NCBI RefSeq assembly: GCF_014397025.1
Contig: NZ_JACJUO010000002.1
Coordinates: 372,001 to 436,000, forward strand
From: Ochrobactrum sp. Marseille-Q0166
GTDB taxonomy: Bacteria > Pseudomonadota > Alphaproteobacteria > Rhizobiales > Rhizobiaceae
DNA length: 64,000 bases
Direction: 5' to 3'
Shown here one piece after another: positions 45,612-55,682 of the stretch (position 1 is the stretch's first letter; every line of letters begins with the position of its first letter). A program made the translations under genes and the position numbers. The notes under the pieces were generated by a model that saw only the letters and a list, made by a program, of their open reading frames with translations, was not told the DNA's origin and did not search any database.

Positions 45612-48296
45612 TCAGGCAACTGCACGGCCGGGGAAAACGGCAATCGTGCTGGCATCGTCTGCAACGTCCGGCTGGGAGGACCGGGATTTCGGATAGACCG
45701 GGCTTATTTCATTGGCCCAATCGGTAAATTCGGAGAAAGCAGCGCTCCAGGTGCGGTGAGCGGCTGACGCCAATGCGCCTTCAGCCGTACGCATCAGGGC
45801 TTCGCGATCCTGCGCAAGAATGGTGAGAATGCGCGTCATATCGGCCACGATCTGCGCATCATTGCCATTGCGGATTAAGATGCCGTCGCGACCATGATTG
45901 ATCAGCTCATCGACAGCACCCACCGCAGTTGCAACCGGCACACAGCCGAGCTGCTGGGCTTCAGCAATCATCAGCGGTGCGCCTTCCCAGCGCGACGGCA
46001 TCAAAAGCACATCTGCCCAGGCGAGATGGTTTGCGATATCTCTTCCGTCGAAGACCGGTGGCGAGACCTTCACGCCCGCATCTTTGAGACGCGTCATCCA
46101 AGATGCACTTGGATCGTCGGAAAGGATTTCTCCACCGATGGCTTGCGCTTCAAACAAAATGCCCTGCTCTTTGAGCTTGACGATTGCATCATGTAACCGG
46201 TCGATCCCCTTTTGGCGATCAAGACGGCCCATATAAAGCATCCGAAACGGCTCACCCTTGCGTATCTGTTTACGCGCGGCCGTTACCTGCGCACGCAGCT
46301 TTGAATCAATGGAGAAGCTTGCACCATTAGGCACCGAGAATACTTTCTCAAACGGCACGCCAAAGCTGTGCAGGTAGATTTTCAACTGATCTGAACAGGT
46401 GAGAAAGGCGTCATAAGCGTGTTCAAAAGCAATCGCCGCATAGGGCTGGCCCGCTTGCCTACGGAAGACGGTTTCGTCCACCACATGCAGATAACAGGCC
46501 GTGCGTGTGCCTTCCGAACGCAGCTTGCCCATTAATGGATGCGCTGCCATGACGTGATTGTTGACCACGAGATCGAAACCGGAGAGTTGCCCGCGCAGGA
46601 TGCCCCAATCAAGCGGATGATCTTCGGTTATGAAATCCTGCCCAAGGAAGCGGTTTGTGTCGCCCCACGCCGGAATACCGTCTTTCCAGAAGTGCAAATA
46701 GTCGAAGGATTGATCGAACTCGTCGAGCACATCCATGCGCTCATTGCCAAGCACGAACAGATGCGTTTCAAATCCCTGGTTCTTCAACTCACGACCAGCC
46801 GCATAAGCCACCTTCTCTGCTCCCCCAAAGGAGGCATTGGACACCAGAACTGCAGCCGTCTTCTTTCTTGCGGTGCTATGCGCAAGCGGCAGAACTGGTC
46901 CACCGCCCATTTCATCGCGCAACACCTGATACATTTCTGAAAGTGCTGGCAGACGACGCGGACGCCATGTCCAGCGCATGGCGGCACTTTGTTTGAGCGG
47001 GCTTGTCGCAATCGATGTCACCAGATTGAGCATCGACTGTTCGGGGCGGGAAAGCGCCCTGCGCTGACGGACGCGCGGAAAAGGGAAGCGGACTTTCATG
47101 CGCGCCGAGGTGGGCCATAATTGCTGCGTACCCAATGATGCAAACCAATCCAGCGCATCGTTTTCGATGATGTCTTTGATCAGTTTCGTCGAGACGAAAA
47201 TCAGATCCGCATGGGGCTGGCGCGTGCCGGAAGGCATGATTTCAGTATCGATACGCCGCTCGTCTTCAACATTGGTCAGTTCGACAAAGACGATATTCGC
47301 CTGTTCAGAAAGCCTCTCAAGCCGAGACAGAATGTTTGGCAACAGCCGCGAACGCGCCAGAAGCTTCAAAGTTTCGGTATTGGATGAAGCAAGAAAGGGC
47401 GGGAAGTGAAAATTATCCGGCTCGGAAACGCTACCCCAAAATGCGCGGATGGCATCATCAAATTTAAGATCAGTCGTGCCAAGGCTAAGATCAGTAAAAA
47501 GACTGACTGTTCCCTCGCCTGCACGGATCACGCCATAGCGCGGACATTCCTCATGCTCGAAACCCACAAGCGTCGGGCGACGAAACAGCGCCTTATGTCG
47601 TTTGCGGAGAAAGTTGATGGAGCCGGAGCGGTCGCGATTGGCTTCCTTGAAGCGGCTCTCAGCCCGCAGGCGATATTCGAACCCGGTGTCATGGCACGGC
47701 GTTCCGACGAAACCGGCTTCAATGGCCGAAAGCCAGAATTCCCAGTCTTCAAAACCATTCTGCCGGTCGTCGTCAAAGCGCACGCCGCTGCGGAACACTT
47801 CCGCTGAAATCATTGAGCCGGTATCGCATATATTGTCAGTAATGCAGTGAATAAGCCGCGAATAACTATCGCCATAATGCGCGCGCCAGTTGACTGAAAA
47901 CGTGTCGATATTGGTGTAAACCCAACCGACATTGCTTGCGAGCAACTTGCGATAAAGCGTGTCGATGGTTTGCGGTTGCACCCGATTATCGGCATCCACG
48001 AAATAGACGGCTTTCACATCCGGCATCTCTTCGAGAATATAATCAATCGCACGGTTACGCGCACCACCGGGACCAGTATTCTCTCCGAAGATGACGTGAA
48101 TATTGGGGTGTGCTGCCGCATAAAGCGCCAGACTGTCGAAAACTTCGCGACGCGGATCACCATCGACGGAGACGACGATCTGGGTACGGAAAACCGTTTC
48201 CGAGGCAAGAAGGGTTTCAAGCGCTTCAAGCGCAAGCGCCGCATGGCCATAAAGCGGCATGGCAACGACGATCAAATCTCTCGATCTATCGTACAT
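45612..48296 (-). CDS. Two-domain glycosyltransferase (GT2 + GT4)
   Basis: An 894-residue fusion. Residues about 10-230 form a GT2 domain (VAMPLYGHAALALEALETLL, AVYFVDADNRVQP with the DxD Asp). Residues about 480-860 form a GT4 domain (VSNASFGGAEKVAYAAG, MLYMGRLDRQKGIDRLHDA, MPSRWEGAPLMIAEAQ). One polypeptide probably adds two successive sugars to the lipid-linked repeat. The start at 48296 has GAGG upstream and overlaps the previous gene by 11 bp; TTG at 48302 is less likely. Confidence 0.88.
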   Translation of the reverse strand: MYDRSRDLIVVAMPLYGHAALALEALETLLASETVFRTQIVVSVDGDPRREVFDSLALYAAAHPNIHVIFGENTGPGGARNRAIDYILEEMPDVKAVYFVDADNRVQPQTIDTLYRKLLASNVGWVYTNIDTFSVNWRAHYGDSYSRLIHCITDNICDTGSMISAEVFRSGVRFDDDRQNGFEDWEFWLSAIEAGFVGTPCHDTGFEYRLRAESRFKEANRDRSGSINFLRKRHKALFRRPTLVGFEHEECPRYGVIRAGEGTVSLFTDLSLGTTDLKFDDAIRAFWGSVSEPDNFHFPPFLASSNTETLKLLARSRLLPNILSRLERLSEQANIVFVELTNVEDERRIDTEIMPSGTRQPHADLIFVSTKLIKDIIENDALDWFASLGTQQLWPTSARMKVRFPFPRVRQRRALSRPEQSMLNLVTSIATSPLKQSAAMRWTWRPRRLPALSEMYQVLRDEMGGGPVLPLAHSTARKKTAAVLVSNASFGGAEKVAYAAGRELKNQGFETHLFVLGNERMDVLDEFDQSFDYLHFWKDGIPAWGDTNRFLGQDFITEDHPLDWGILRGQLSGFDLVVNNHVMAAHPLMGKLRSEGTRTACYLHVVDETVFRRQAGQPYAAIAFEHAYDAFLTCSDQLKIYLHSFGVPFEKVFSVPNGASFSIDSKLRAQVTAARKQIRKGEPFRMLYMGRLDRQKGIDRLHDAIVKLKEQGILFEAQAIGGEILSDDPSASWMTRLKDAGVKVSPPVFDGRDIANHLAWADVLLMPSRWEGAPLMIAEAQQLGCVPVATAVGAVDELINHGRDGILIRNGNDAQIVADMTRILTILAQDREALMRTAEGALASAAHRTWSAAFSEFTDWANEISPVYPKSRSSQPDVADDASTIAVFPGRAVA

Positions 48297-49800
48297 TCGC
48301 AACCTCTTTGGCTAATTCCTGAACGGGGCTTGCGGCTTCGATGTGCTTGACCAGGCGGAAGTTGAAAATCTTCAACCAGGAAAAGTCGACTGAATCACCT
48401 GCAGCCTTGCTGAGCACGATCAGATCCATCGTGCGATCAATCGGCTCTTCGAGCATGAAATTGATATCGATTGGACGATTGGGTGCCACTTCCGACCAGC
48501 CACTGAACAAGACCTGTGCGCGCCGACGGTCCATATTGGTGATCGCGTCGATCTCTTCCTTCACATCGGAAGCGAGATTGACCAGCAGCAAACCCGCCAC
48601 GCATGGCTGTCCCTCAGGGTGGTCGATCACGGCACGCGCTGATATCCGGACCGTACCGGGGGCAACAACCCGGCGGATGGCAGCGGCCGTAATACCTTCC
48701 TCAAGTGGATGGCAGCCGATTGCATCTTCATGTTCAAGAAACCGCACGGTTGGGAAATCCGGCGTCAGGGGGGTAACGGAAACATTGGCGACACTGCGTA
48801 GCAATTCAATCGGCAGGCGATAATCATCAACCTTGCGGCCATTGATGAGCGATGTCGGCACAATTGCGTTGGGCAATGATGCTGGCCGAACGCCCGGAAG
48901 CCCCGTAAAAATACGAAGTGCCAGCGGACGCATATCGAGATCGCCATGCGGGATGCGGGCACGAGCCGCATAGCGTTCATTGGCAATCACATTGCCCAAC
49001 GAGAGTTCTGGTGGCACACCGCCGGTCGCGGAAATTCGCAGACGCAGGGTCCGGTGACTACCATCGCAAGCCTTAGGCAGCGAGAAGAAATTCCATTCCG
49101 AATGAAGCGTGGCATAAGGCACGAGCCATTCGGCAATGCCTTCGCCATTCTCCAGATAATCGAGTGTTACGATCAGCTGTCCGTTGCGATTGGCAGGCAT
49201 GTCGCGGAAATGCAGGGCAAAGCCCGATACGGCATAGCTTGAAACTGGAAAGAGCTGTTCAATTTCCGATTCACGCAGCAAGCGTGCAAAACCTTCATCC
49301 TTTGGATCGACCAAAGGCGCATGGCTGAAAATCTCTGTAGAGGAATCCCAGTTGCGGGCGTGAAAGGCATCCTCGATAGCGCGATAGTTTTCGAACATCG
49401 TTTCGCGTTCACGACGCAGCATCGCAAGCTCGGCATGCACTTTGCTCACATGGCCGACAAGCCGGTCGAGGCCGTTTTCAAGCAGCTGCGATACGAGAAG
49501 CGGTATGGTTTCAGGGGACGCCTCATCAACGCGCACGACGGGGACTTCAGGAATGGTGCGCATCCGGTAAAGCTGCTGCAGGACGCCATTGAGTTCTTTT
49601 GCGCCCTCATCGGAAGCGGCAACAGCAACGAGTGGAAATGTATTCGCCAGACGCAGCCGCTTGCCGTCTCCTTCAACGAAGGCGGTCAATTCGCCAAGAG
49701 CGGTCGGTTCCAACGCTTCACGATCACGCATTGAAGCAATGGCATAACGGCGGGTTTTCCGCGCCGAGATCGCTGGAAGTGGTGTGCTCAACATAATCAT
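48286..49800 (-). CDS. Unrecognised protein, first gene of the exopolysaccharide operon
   Basis: About 504 residues, no signal peptide or membrane segment seen. The N-terminal third is helical with repeated Leu/Arg patterns (about residues 95-150). The C-terminal two-thirds looks beta-rich and may bind carbohydrate, with RNGQLIVTLDYLENGEG and PEGQPCVAGLLLVNLAS. I do not recognise the family. By position it corresponds to the first gene (wgaA/expA1) of the S. meliloti galactoglucan operon. The start is uncertain: ATG at 49800 or 49794, or TTG at 49818, none with a strong ribosome site. Confidence 0.7.
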   Translation of the reverse strand: MIMLSTPLPAISARKTRRYAIASMRDREALEPTALGELTAFVEGDGKRLRLANTFPLVAVAASDEGAKELNGVLQQLYRMRTIPEVPVVRVDEASPETIPLLVSQLLENGLDRLVGHVSKVHAELAMLRRERETMFENYRAIEDAFHARNWDSSTEIFSHAPLVDPKDEGFARLLRESEIEQLFPVSSYAVSGFALHFRDMPANRNGQLIVTLDYLENGEGIAEWLVPYATLHSEWNFFSLPKACDGSHRTLRLRISATGGVPPELSLGNVIANERYAARARIPHGDLDMRPLALRIFTGLPGVRPASLPNAIVPTSLINGRKVDDYRLPIELLRSVANVSVTPLTPDFPTVRFLEHEDAIGCHPLEEGITAAAIRRVVAPGTVRISARAVIDHPEGQPCVAGLLLVNLASDVKEEIDAITNMDRRRAQVLFSGWSEVAPNRPIDINFMLEEPIDRTMDLIVLSKAAGDSVDFSWLKIFNFRLVKHIEAASPVQELAKEVANVR

Positions 49801-49928
49801 CCATTGTCTAAGAACCAACTTGGGAGGTTTGGCCTCTGCTCACAATGAGAAAATACTGACTATGTATTGTCAATAATAATAATGAGAAATGTATATGATA
49901 ATACTAAAATTATTTAGAATCTATTTAA

Positions 49929-49960
49929 TTCAAAATTTGAAACAATGTAAAATTACATTG
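49929..49960. promoter_or_regulatory. Candidate operator for the MarR regulator, exopolysaccharide operon promoter
   Basis: TTCAAAATTTGAA (49929-49941) is the exact reverse complement of the box found before the MarR/ABC genes (51908) and the RTX gene (55442). Immediately next to it is CAATGTAA-AA-TTACATTG (49943-49960), 8-bp arms. Both lie about 130-160 bp upstream of the first gene of the minus operon. Confidence 0.65.
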
Positions 49961-50043
49961 GATGCAGCAGTTAAAAGCGCAGAAATACGGGATTTTATAT
50001 TATATAGTTTTTCCTTTGGCGCCCTATTTTCGTCATATAATTC

Positions 50044-51264
50044 TCATTTTCCATTTAGTAATGCTTCGATCAAGGTTTTTTGCTGCCGTAAACATTCCGA
50101 CAGTCGAAAGCGCTTTTCGATCGTTCTTCGCGCAGCAGCCCGCATTGGCAGGCATGCATCTGGATCTCGAAGCACATTCAGAATCGTTTCAGCCAACGCA
50201 TCCGTATCGTAAAAGGAAACCAGCAGGCCGTTTTTCCCGGCACGTATCACCTCACGAACCGGTGGCGTATCTGAACCGATGATAAGTGCGCCACAAGCCA
50301 TGGCCTCAATGACGGACCAGGACAGCACAAACGGATATGTGAGATAAATGTGGGCTGAGGAGATTTGATAAAGTTTGCGCAACTGCGCATGAGAAATAGT
50401 GCCAGGGAAAATGATGCGGTCTGGCGGCAGCTCTATGTCGCGAAGCAAATATTCGCGCCATGAACCGCCACCCGGCGGCGGCGTACCGTAGCTTACCCCA
50501 TCTCCACCAACGAACACGAATATCGCGTCGTTATTTTGCCGGATAATTTTTTTTGCAGCTTCAAGCGCCTGTGGAAAGCCCCTGTAAGGCTCAAGGTCGC
50601 GCGCAACGAATGTAATCACCTGCGATTCGCCTGCTTTGAGAACGCGTCCACTCGGCAGCTCGATTGAAGCGTGCCTGTCAGGGTAGAACAGTTTCGTATC
50701 TACCCCCTCATGCACAACAGCGATCCGCTTCTGCACCGACGCAGGATAAAGGCCTTTTTGCCAGTGTGTCGGGCTGAAGCCTCCATCGATCCCATCCAGC
50801 GTGACGAGTTGGGCCATATTGCGCAGCCGCAGTCGCTTGCGTGTTTCCAAACCCGTTTTGTCTTCAGGAGCGAAACCAACATCTGCGCCGTTGGCGCGAT
50901 AGAAAAATTCACAATATCCGAGCGCAGGTGTTGAAGGCAAAACGTCTTTAACGAACATCATACTGCCCCAGCCGATGTGACCAATCACAATATCAGGGGC
51001 TTGGCCATGACGCGCCATAGATTCCAGAGTTTCGGCCACACGATAACCGATCCTCGTGTGATGGTCGGGTATTTCGAGATATCTGGCCATCGCACCATTT
51101 GGGCGAGGACCAGATTCTACTCGGTGGCGGATGACACGGACCGCTGGGAGGCGACGATCCACTGTCTCGCAAATCAGACTCACATCATGTCCGCTTGTAG
51201 CCAAATTGTTGGCCAGCGCAGCAAATTGCCCAAAACCGCGCCTATGCACAAAAGCTATACGCAT
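50044..51264 (-). CDS. GT4-family glycosyltransferase
   Basis: A 406-residue GT-B glycosyltransferase: VHEGVDTKLFYPD, VITFVARDLEPYRGFPQALEA and the C-terminal SWSVIEAMACGALIIGSDTPPVREVI (UDP-sugar binding). It lies downstream of the MarR gene on the same strand (46 bp apart) and both may form one transcript; it matches the position of the WgcA/ExpC glycosyltransferase in the S. meliloti galactoglucan cluster. Donor sugar unknown. Confidence 0.87.
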   Translation of the reverse strand: MRIAFVHRRGFGQFAALANNLATSGHDVSLICETVDRRLPAVRVIRHRVESGPRPNGAMARYLEIPDHHTRIGYRVAETLESMARHGQAPDIVIGHIGWGSMMFVKDVLPSTPALGYCEFFYRANGADVGFAPEDKTGLETRKRLRLRNMAQLVTLDGIDGGFSPTHWQKGLYPASVQKRIAVVHEGVDTKLFYPDRHASIELPSGRVLKAGESQVITFVARDLEPYRGFPQALEAAKKIIRQNNDAIFVFVGGDGVSYGTPPPGGGSWREYLLRDIELPPDRIIFPGTISHAQLRKLYQISSAHIYLTYPFVLSWSVIEAMACGALIIGSDTPPVREVIRAGKNGLLVSFYDTDALAETILNVLRDPDACLPMRAAARRTIEKRFRLSECLRQQKTLIEALLNGK

Positions 51265-51310
51265 GTCACAAAAAGTGTCCAGTTAAAGGCCGTAAACAGT
51301 ACACTAAACA

Positions 51311-51880
51311 TCAAATGCCATAGCGGGCAGCATTGCCCCATACCAGCTCAAGGCGGTGCAGAGTTTGATAAGCGATCTCCAGATTTCGAAGATCATCATC
51401 ATCGCGAGCGAGGATATGACTGTATGTTTTGCTCGCATTTCGCAAGCTTGCACAAAGACGTTCACCCTTATCCGTCAGGCGAATACGCGCTGACCGCTTG
51501 TCTCTTTGCGAGGCAACACGATCCACATAACCACCATCGGTAAGTTGTTTAAGATAGTAGGAAATATTGGACCCAACATAGTGCCCGCGATCCAACAATT
51601 CACCCACGGTAAGTTCAACATCGCCGATAGCCATCAGCACCAGAGTTTGCGCAGGCCCGATATCCTCGACACCCAACTTGGTGAGTTCAGTTTTCAGCAA
51701 ACTGACAAAGCGGCGATTCACCCGTTCAATCATCCGGGCCAGCTCGAAATGCGTAACGATAACTGTATGGGCCGGATGTGTGCGTTCCTGTTTTTCGGCG
51801 GTAACGTCAGGAAAATCAACAGAAGTAAATCCGTCGATTGATGTATCGACTTCCACTCCCTCGTGCAGAAGTTTTTGCAT
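51311..51880 (-). CDS. MarR-family regulator (WggR/ExpG-like by context)
   Basis: About 189 residues. A winged-helix MarR domain (residues about 45-160) with MIERVNRRFVSLLKTEL, ELTVGELLDRGHYVGSNIS and the wing RDKRSARIRLTDKG. It lies between a glycosyltransferase and a divergent type I secretion operon, exactly where WggR/ExpG sits in S. meliloti. The start at ATG 51880 has GGAG 8 nt upstream; TTG at 51901 is a weaker option. Three identical palindromes in nearby promoters are its likely targets, including one in its own promoter. Confidence 0.87.
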   Translation of the reverse strand: MQKLLHEGVEVDTSIDGFTSVDFPDVTAEKQERTHPAHTVIVTHFELARMIERVNRRFVSLLKTELTKLGVEDIGPAQTLVLMAIGDVELTVGELLDRGHYVGSNISYYLKQLTDGGYVDRVASQRDKRSARIRLTDKGERLCASLRNASKTYSHILARDDDDLRNLEIAYQTLHRLELVWGNAARYGI

Positions 51881-51907
51881 CTCTTGCTCTCCATTTTTCA
51901 ATTTTAC

Positions 51908-51920
51908 TTCAAATTTTGAA
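51908..51920. promoter_or_regulatory. Candidate MarR operator, shared MarR/ABC-transporter promoter
   Basis: TTCAAATTTTGAA, extended to CTTCAAA-T-TTTGAAG (51907-51921). It is 28 bp upstream of the MarR ATG and 160 bp upstream of the divergent secretion ABC gene, so one site could control both. A separate hairpin CAGTAA-TACT-TTACTG (51996-52011) lies in the same gap. Confidence 0.65.
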
Positions 51921-52079
51921 GAAATTTGTAGTTACTTTTTCTTTCGTCCTTTCAAACTTCCCCGCCACAAAAACTTTTTTCGGTCACATTCTATGCAGTA
52001 ATACTTTACTGATCTTACGAAGCAGAACACACTACCTATGGATACCGGCCACCTGTGACCATTACAAGGCAGATCGCGC

Positions 52080-53858
52080 ATGGATAATACTCGCGAAAAC
52101 CAATCAATTGGCAAGAGCGTAGGAGATAAAAAAAGCGGCGACGATGCTGCGTTCACGCCGAAAAGCCTTATTTTTAAGGCTCGGCGCGTATTCTTGTCCG
52201 GCCTCATTTATGCGGTGGTTTTAAGCGCCTGTATCAATTTGCTACAACTCACTGTACCTCTCTATATGTTGCAGGTGCATGATAGGGTGCTCAACAGCCG
52301 AAGCATGGACACGTTAACCATGCTGACGATTCTGGCCGTTGGGGCGATGCTCGTCTTCGGCGTATTGGAATACATTCGAGCGCTATCCTTCCAAGCAATG
52401 GGCAGTGCACTTGTTCGCCGACTAAATCTTCCTGTTCTCACTGCGGCTGTGCAGGCATCCGCAAACGAAGGCCTTCCAAAAGCTACGCAAACATTGCGGG
52501 ATCTGTCAGAACTGCGAAGCTTTCTCACCTCGCCCGCCATCAATGCACCGCTTGATGCGGCATGGTCACCAATCTTTCTTGGTGTACTGTTTATGCTGCA
52601 TCCGATGCTCGGCTTGATAGCGCTTATCGCTGTTATTATTCTCGTTGCATGCGGCGTACTGAATGATCTGTTGACCCGCAATCTCATTCAGGAAGCAAAT
52701 CAGGCCAATGTCGAGGCAATTGCCAAAATTGGCAGCACTTTGCGTCATGCAGAAACAATTGAAGCAATGGGGATGTTACCGGCTCTGGCACGTCGCTGGC
52801 GAACCATGCAGTTACAAGCACTTGAAGTGCTTGATATGGGCGGAACACGCGCACGCGCCATATCATCGATTGCACGCACGGCACGTTTTATCATCCAGAT
52901 CGGCGCGCTTGGTCTGGGAACGCTTCTCGCTATGCAGCAGGAGATCACCCCGGGCGCTATGATCGCAACCAGTATAATCATCGGCCGTCTCCTGATGCCT
53001 TTTGACCGGATCGTTGAGAATTGGCGTCAGTGGGTAAGCGCTATCGGCAGCTGGAAACGTGTCCAGTCGCTGCTGTCTGAAAACCTTGCCGTGCGCCAGA
53101 CAATGCCGACCCCTCGTCCCAATGGCGACCTCGTTGTCGATAAGCTGATCTACACCGCCCCCGGCGTCGATGTTCCGATCATCAAAGGGATTTCGTTTTC
53201 GATCTCACCGGGCGAAGTGCTTGGCGTTGTCGGCCCTTCCGCGGCAGGAAAATCGACCCTCGCACGCTTGCTGATAGGTATCGTGAAGCCAACGTCTGGT
53301 GGCGTTTTCCTTGATGGCAACAATGTATATCTCTGGGAACGCGGCTCTTTTGGTGAAATCGCCGGTTATCTGCCGCAATCCGTGTCGCTGCTGGATGGCA
53401 CAATCAAAGACAACATTGCTCGTATGGGCGATAGCGATCCACAACGCGTACTGGAAGCAGCTCGCCTCGCCGATGTGCACGAGATGATTGGGCGCATGCC
53501 ACTTGGCTATGATACGCCAGTGGGTGATGGACGGCTGACGCTTTCGGGCGGGCAGCGCCAGCGTATCGGATTGGCACGCTGCCTCTATAATCGCCCTTGC
53601 CTTATAGTGCTCGATGAGCCGAACTCTAATCTTGATGCGGTGGGCGAACGCGCTCTGATGCGGGCAATCGAACACGCTCGTGATGACAGTGCAATTGTCA
53701 TCATGATTGCTCATCGACCGTCTATTATGCAGGTCGCCGACAAGCTTCTGGTGCTCGACAATGGGCGGATCACACAGTTTGGCCCCCGAACGGATGTGGT
53801 CTCTTCACTCACTCCGGCCAGCAATAATGGCCCGCAAATGGGAGCGGCAAGTGCATGA
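52080..53858 (+). CDS. Type I secretion ABC transporter (PrtD/HlyB type, no peptidase)
   Basis: A 592-residue inner-membrane transporter/permease with an N-terminal six-helix region (residues about 45-300) and a C-terminal ATPase: Walker A GPSAAGKST (near 385), signature LSGGQRQRIGLARC (near 489) and VLDEPNSNLD. There is no N-terminal C39 peptidase, as usual for RTX exporters. It is coupled to the HlyD-like gene by ATGA and to the RTX gene downstream. In S. meliloti this slot is wgdA/expD1. Confidence 0.9.
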   Translation: MDNTRENQSIGKSVGDKKSGDDAAFTPKSLIFKARRVFLSGLIYAVVLSACINLLQLTVPLYMLQVHDRVLNSRSMDTLTMLTILAVGAMLVFGVLEYIRALSFQAMGSALVRRLNLPVLTAAVQASANEGLPKATQTLRDLSELRSFLTSPAINAPLDAAWSPIFLGVLFMLHPMLGLIALIAVIILVACGVLNDLLTRNLIQEANQANVEAIAKIGSTLRHAETIEAMGMLPALARRWRTMQLQALEVLDMGGTRARAISSIARTARFIIQIGALGLGTLLAMQQEITPGAMIATSIIIGRLLMPFDRIVENWRQWVSAIGSWKRVQSLLSENLAVRQTMPTPRPNGDLVVDKLIYTAPGVDVPIIKGISFSISPGEVLGVVGPSAAGKSTLARLLIGIVKPTSGGVFLDGNNVYLWERGSFGEIAGYLPQSVSLLDGTIKDNIARMGDSDPQRVLEAARLADVHEMIGRMPLGYDTPVGDGRLTLSGGQRQRIGLARCLYNRPCLIVLDEPNSNLDAVGERALMRAIEHARDDSAIVIMIAHRPSIMQVADKLLVLDNGRITQFGPRTDVVSSLTPASNNGPQMGAASA

Positions 53859-55270
53859 TTGGCAAACCTGTTATTCCGCGTCGTGTCTCCAGCTTGCTCG
53901 CCCCGCGTGCAGAATCATCCCACAGCAAATCTCTGACCCGGTTTGGCTCCGCGAAGCCGGAATGGGCACATGATCTCGAGCAAGAAGATATGAAATCCCC
54001 CCTGCGTGGTCTCATCATTGCAGGGCTTGCAACAATTGGCGTTGCCTTTGGCGGCTTTTTTGCGTGGGCCTATTCTGCCAATCTCGGTAGTGCGGCAGTA
54101 GCCATGGGTACAGTGATTGTCGATTCTAAACGCAAGACGATCAGTCATCTCGAAGGCGGCATTCTTGACAGGCTTCTGGTTCAAGAGGGGGATGTCGTTA
54201 AAGAAGGACAGCCGCTTGTCCGGCTTGATGCAACGAAAGCACGTTCCGAACTGCAATCACTGGAAAGTCGGCGTATCGGTCTTATTGCCAAACTTGCACG
54301 TCTGCGTGCAGAGCAATCTGGCGCCACTGAAATTACGTTTCCCGAAAATTTTTCTGAAGGCGGAGAGAACGCAGAAAATGCGATCCGTGCAGAAAATATC
54401 TTTTTTCAGAAGCGCCTCGCACAAAAACTGAGCAAGATCGACATTCAGCAAAAGACAATTGAGCAATATAGCGAGCAGGAAAAAGCTTCTACATCACAGA
54501 TTTCCGCGACGGATCGCCAAATTGAGCTGATCACCGATCAACGCAATGCGATCGCAAGCCTTGTCGAAAAAGGCTTTGCGCAGAAATCGAAGCTTACAGA
54601 AATTGATACACGTTTGAGCCAGCTTGCTGGTGATCGCGGGGAATATGCCGGCGACAAAGCCAAAGCCGGACAGGCAAAAGCTGGCGCAGAATTTGCACTG
54701 GCAGCCATTGAAAGCGACCTGCAGTCGGAAATAGCTGGTGAAATCACCTCAAGTCAGGTCGAGCTATCTGATGTGCAGGAAAGAATCGTAGCAGCAAAAG
54801 ACGTGATGCGCCGCGTCGAGGTAAACTCACCCCAACAGGGCATTGTCGCCAATATCCGTCTTCGCACACCGGGCGGTGTAGTCGCTCCCGGCGAGCCAAT
54901 CATGGACATCGTGCCAGAGAATGAGCCTATGGTGGTCGAGATGAAGATCAGTCCACGCGACATCGACAGCATCTTCGTTGGAGCAAGTGCACAGATAAAA
55001 TTGACCGCCTATAATCAGCGCTCAATGGCACCACTTGATGGACGGCTGACATATATTGCAGCGGATCAATCGCTCGATGAGAAGAATGACACGGCATATT
55101 TTGTAGCCCGCGCTGAGATTACGCCAGAAGCCCTCGCCGCCAATCCAACTGCAAGGCTCTATCCCGGCATGCCAGCAGAGATCATCATCGTTCATAAAGA
55201 CCGTAAAGCGATAGACTATCTGGTGTCGCCCATCACTGACAGTCTCAATCGTGCTTTCCGCGAAGATTAA
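53855..55270 (+). CDS. Type I secretion membrane-fusion protein (HlyD/PrtE family)
   Basis: A 471-residue adaptor. One membrane helix near residues 50-72 (GLIIAGLATIGVAFGGFFA) is followed by a lipoyl-like half (KTISHLEGGILDRLLVQEGD), a long coiled coil (about 100-310) and a beta-barrel C-terminal half (MVVEMKISPRDIDSIFVGA, YPGMPAEIII). It bridges the ABC exporter to an outer-membrane channel (TolC-like, not in this window). Likely exports the RTX protein encoded next. wgdB/expD2 position. Confidence 0.9.
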   Translation: MIGKPVIPRRVSSLLAPRAESSHSKSLTRFGSAKPEWAHDLEQEDMKSPLRGLIIAGLATIGVAFGGFFAWAYSANLGSAAVAMGTVIVDSKRKTISHLEGGILDRLLVQEGDVVKEGQPLVRLDATKARSELQSLESRRIGLIAKLARLRAEQSGATEITFPENFSEGGENAENAIRAENIFFQKRLAQKLSKIDIQQKTIEQYSEQEKASTSQISATDRQIELITDQRNAIASLVEKGFAQKSKLTEIDTRLSQLAGDRGEYAGDKAKAGQAKAGAEFALAAIESDLQSEIAGEITSSQVELSDVQERIVAAKDVMRRVEVNSPQQGIVANIRLRTPGGVVAPGEPIMDIVPENEPMVVEMKISPRDIDSIFVGASAQIKLTAYNQRSMAPLDGRLTYIAADQSLDEKNDTAYFVARAEITPEALAANPTARLYPGMPAEIIIVHKDRKAIDYLVSPITDSLNRAFRED

Positions 55271-55682
55271 CGCTCAAGGGCGTGATTGTGGCCTCTATGA
55301 CTGGCAGATTATTGAAACAGCATTCTGCAATATAAATCATCATTGGTATGAATAATCGTTATTTTACTGCGTCGCGGATAATCCATTATGTGCAGCCCTA
55401 TCATATTGAATTAATTTAACTTTTTAATAATTATGAATAATTTCAAATTTTGAACTAAAATTATCGTAAATAGTAATTAAATATGAATTACAATATATCT
55501 ATTTATTAATCTTAAATGGCGTTTATATAAATTAAAAGTAATAATTTGTTACTTATGTGAGTCAATTTTAGGACAATTTATAATGTTGCATTTCTTATTG
55601 ATGCGGCGCAAACTACTATAAGTAAGATGGTCGGAACGTATCCGGCTTTTTTGTAACCATACAGGAACACAAGGAGAAGCAG
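55271..55682. promoter_or_regulatory. AT-rich RTX promoter region with MarR-type box
   Basis: A 412-bp gap with long A/T stretches. TTCAAATTTTGAA is at 55442-55454, identical in sequence to the box at 51908. Nothing else is coding. The RTX gene is preceded by a strong AAGGAG ribosome site at 55671-55676. The great distance (228 bp) from box to ATG suggests a long leader or an activator site; no -10/-35 could be assigned with confidence. Confidence 0.6.
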
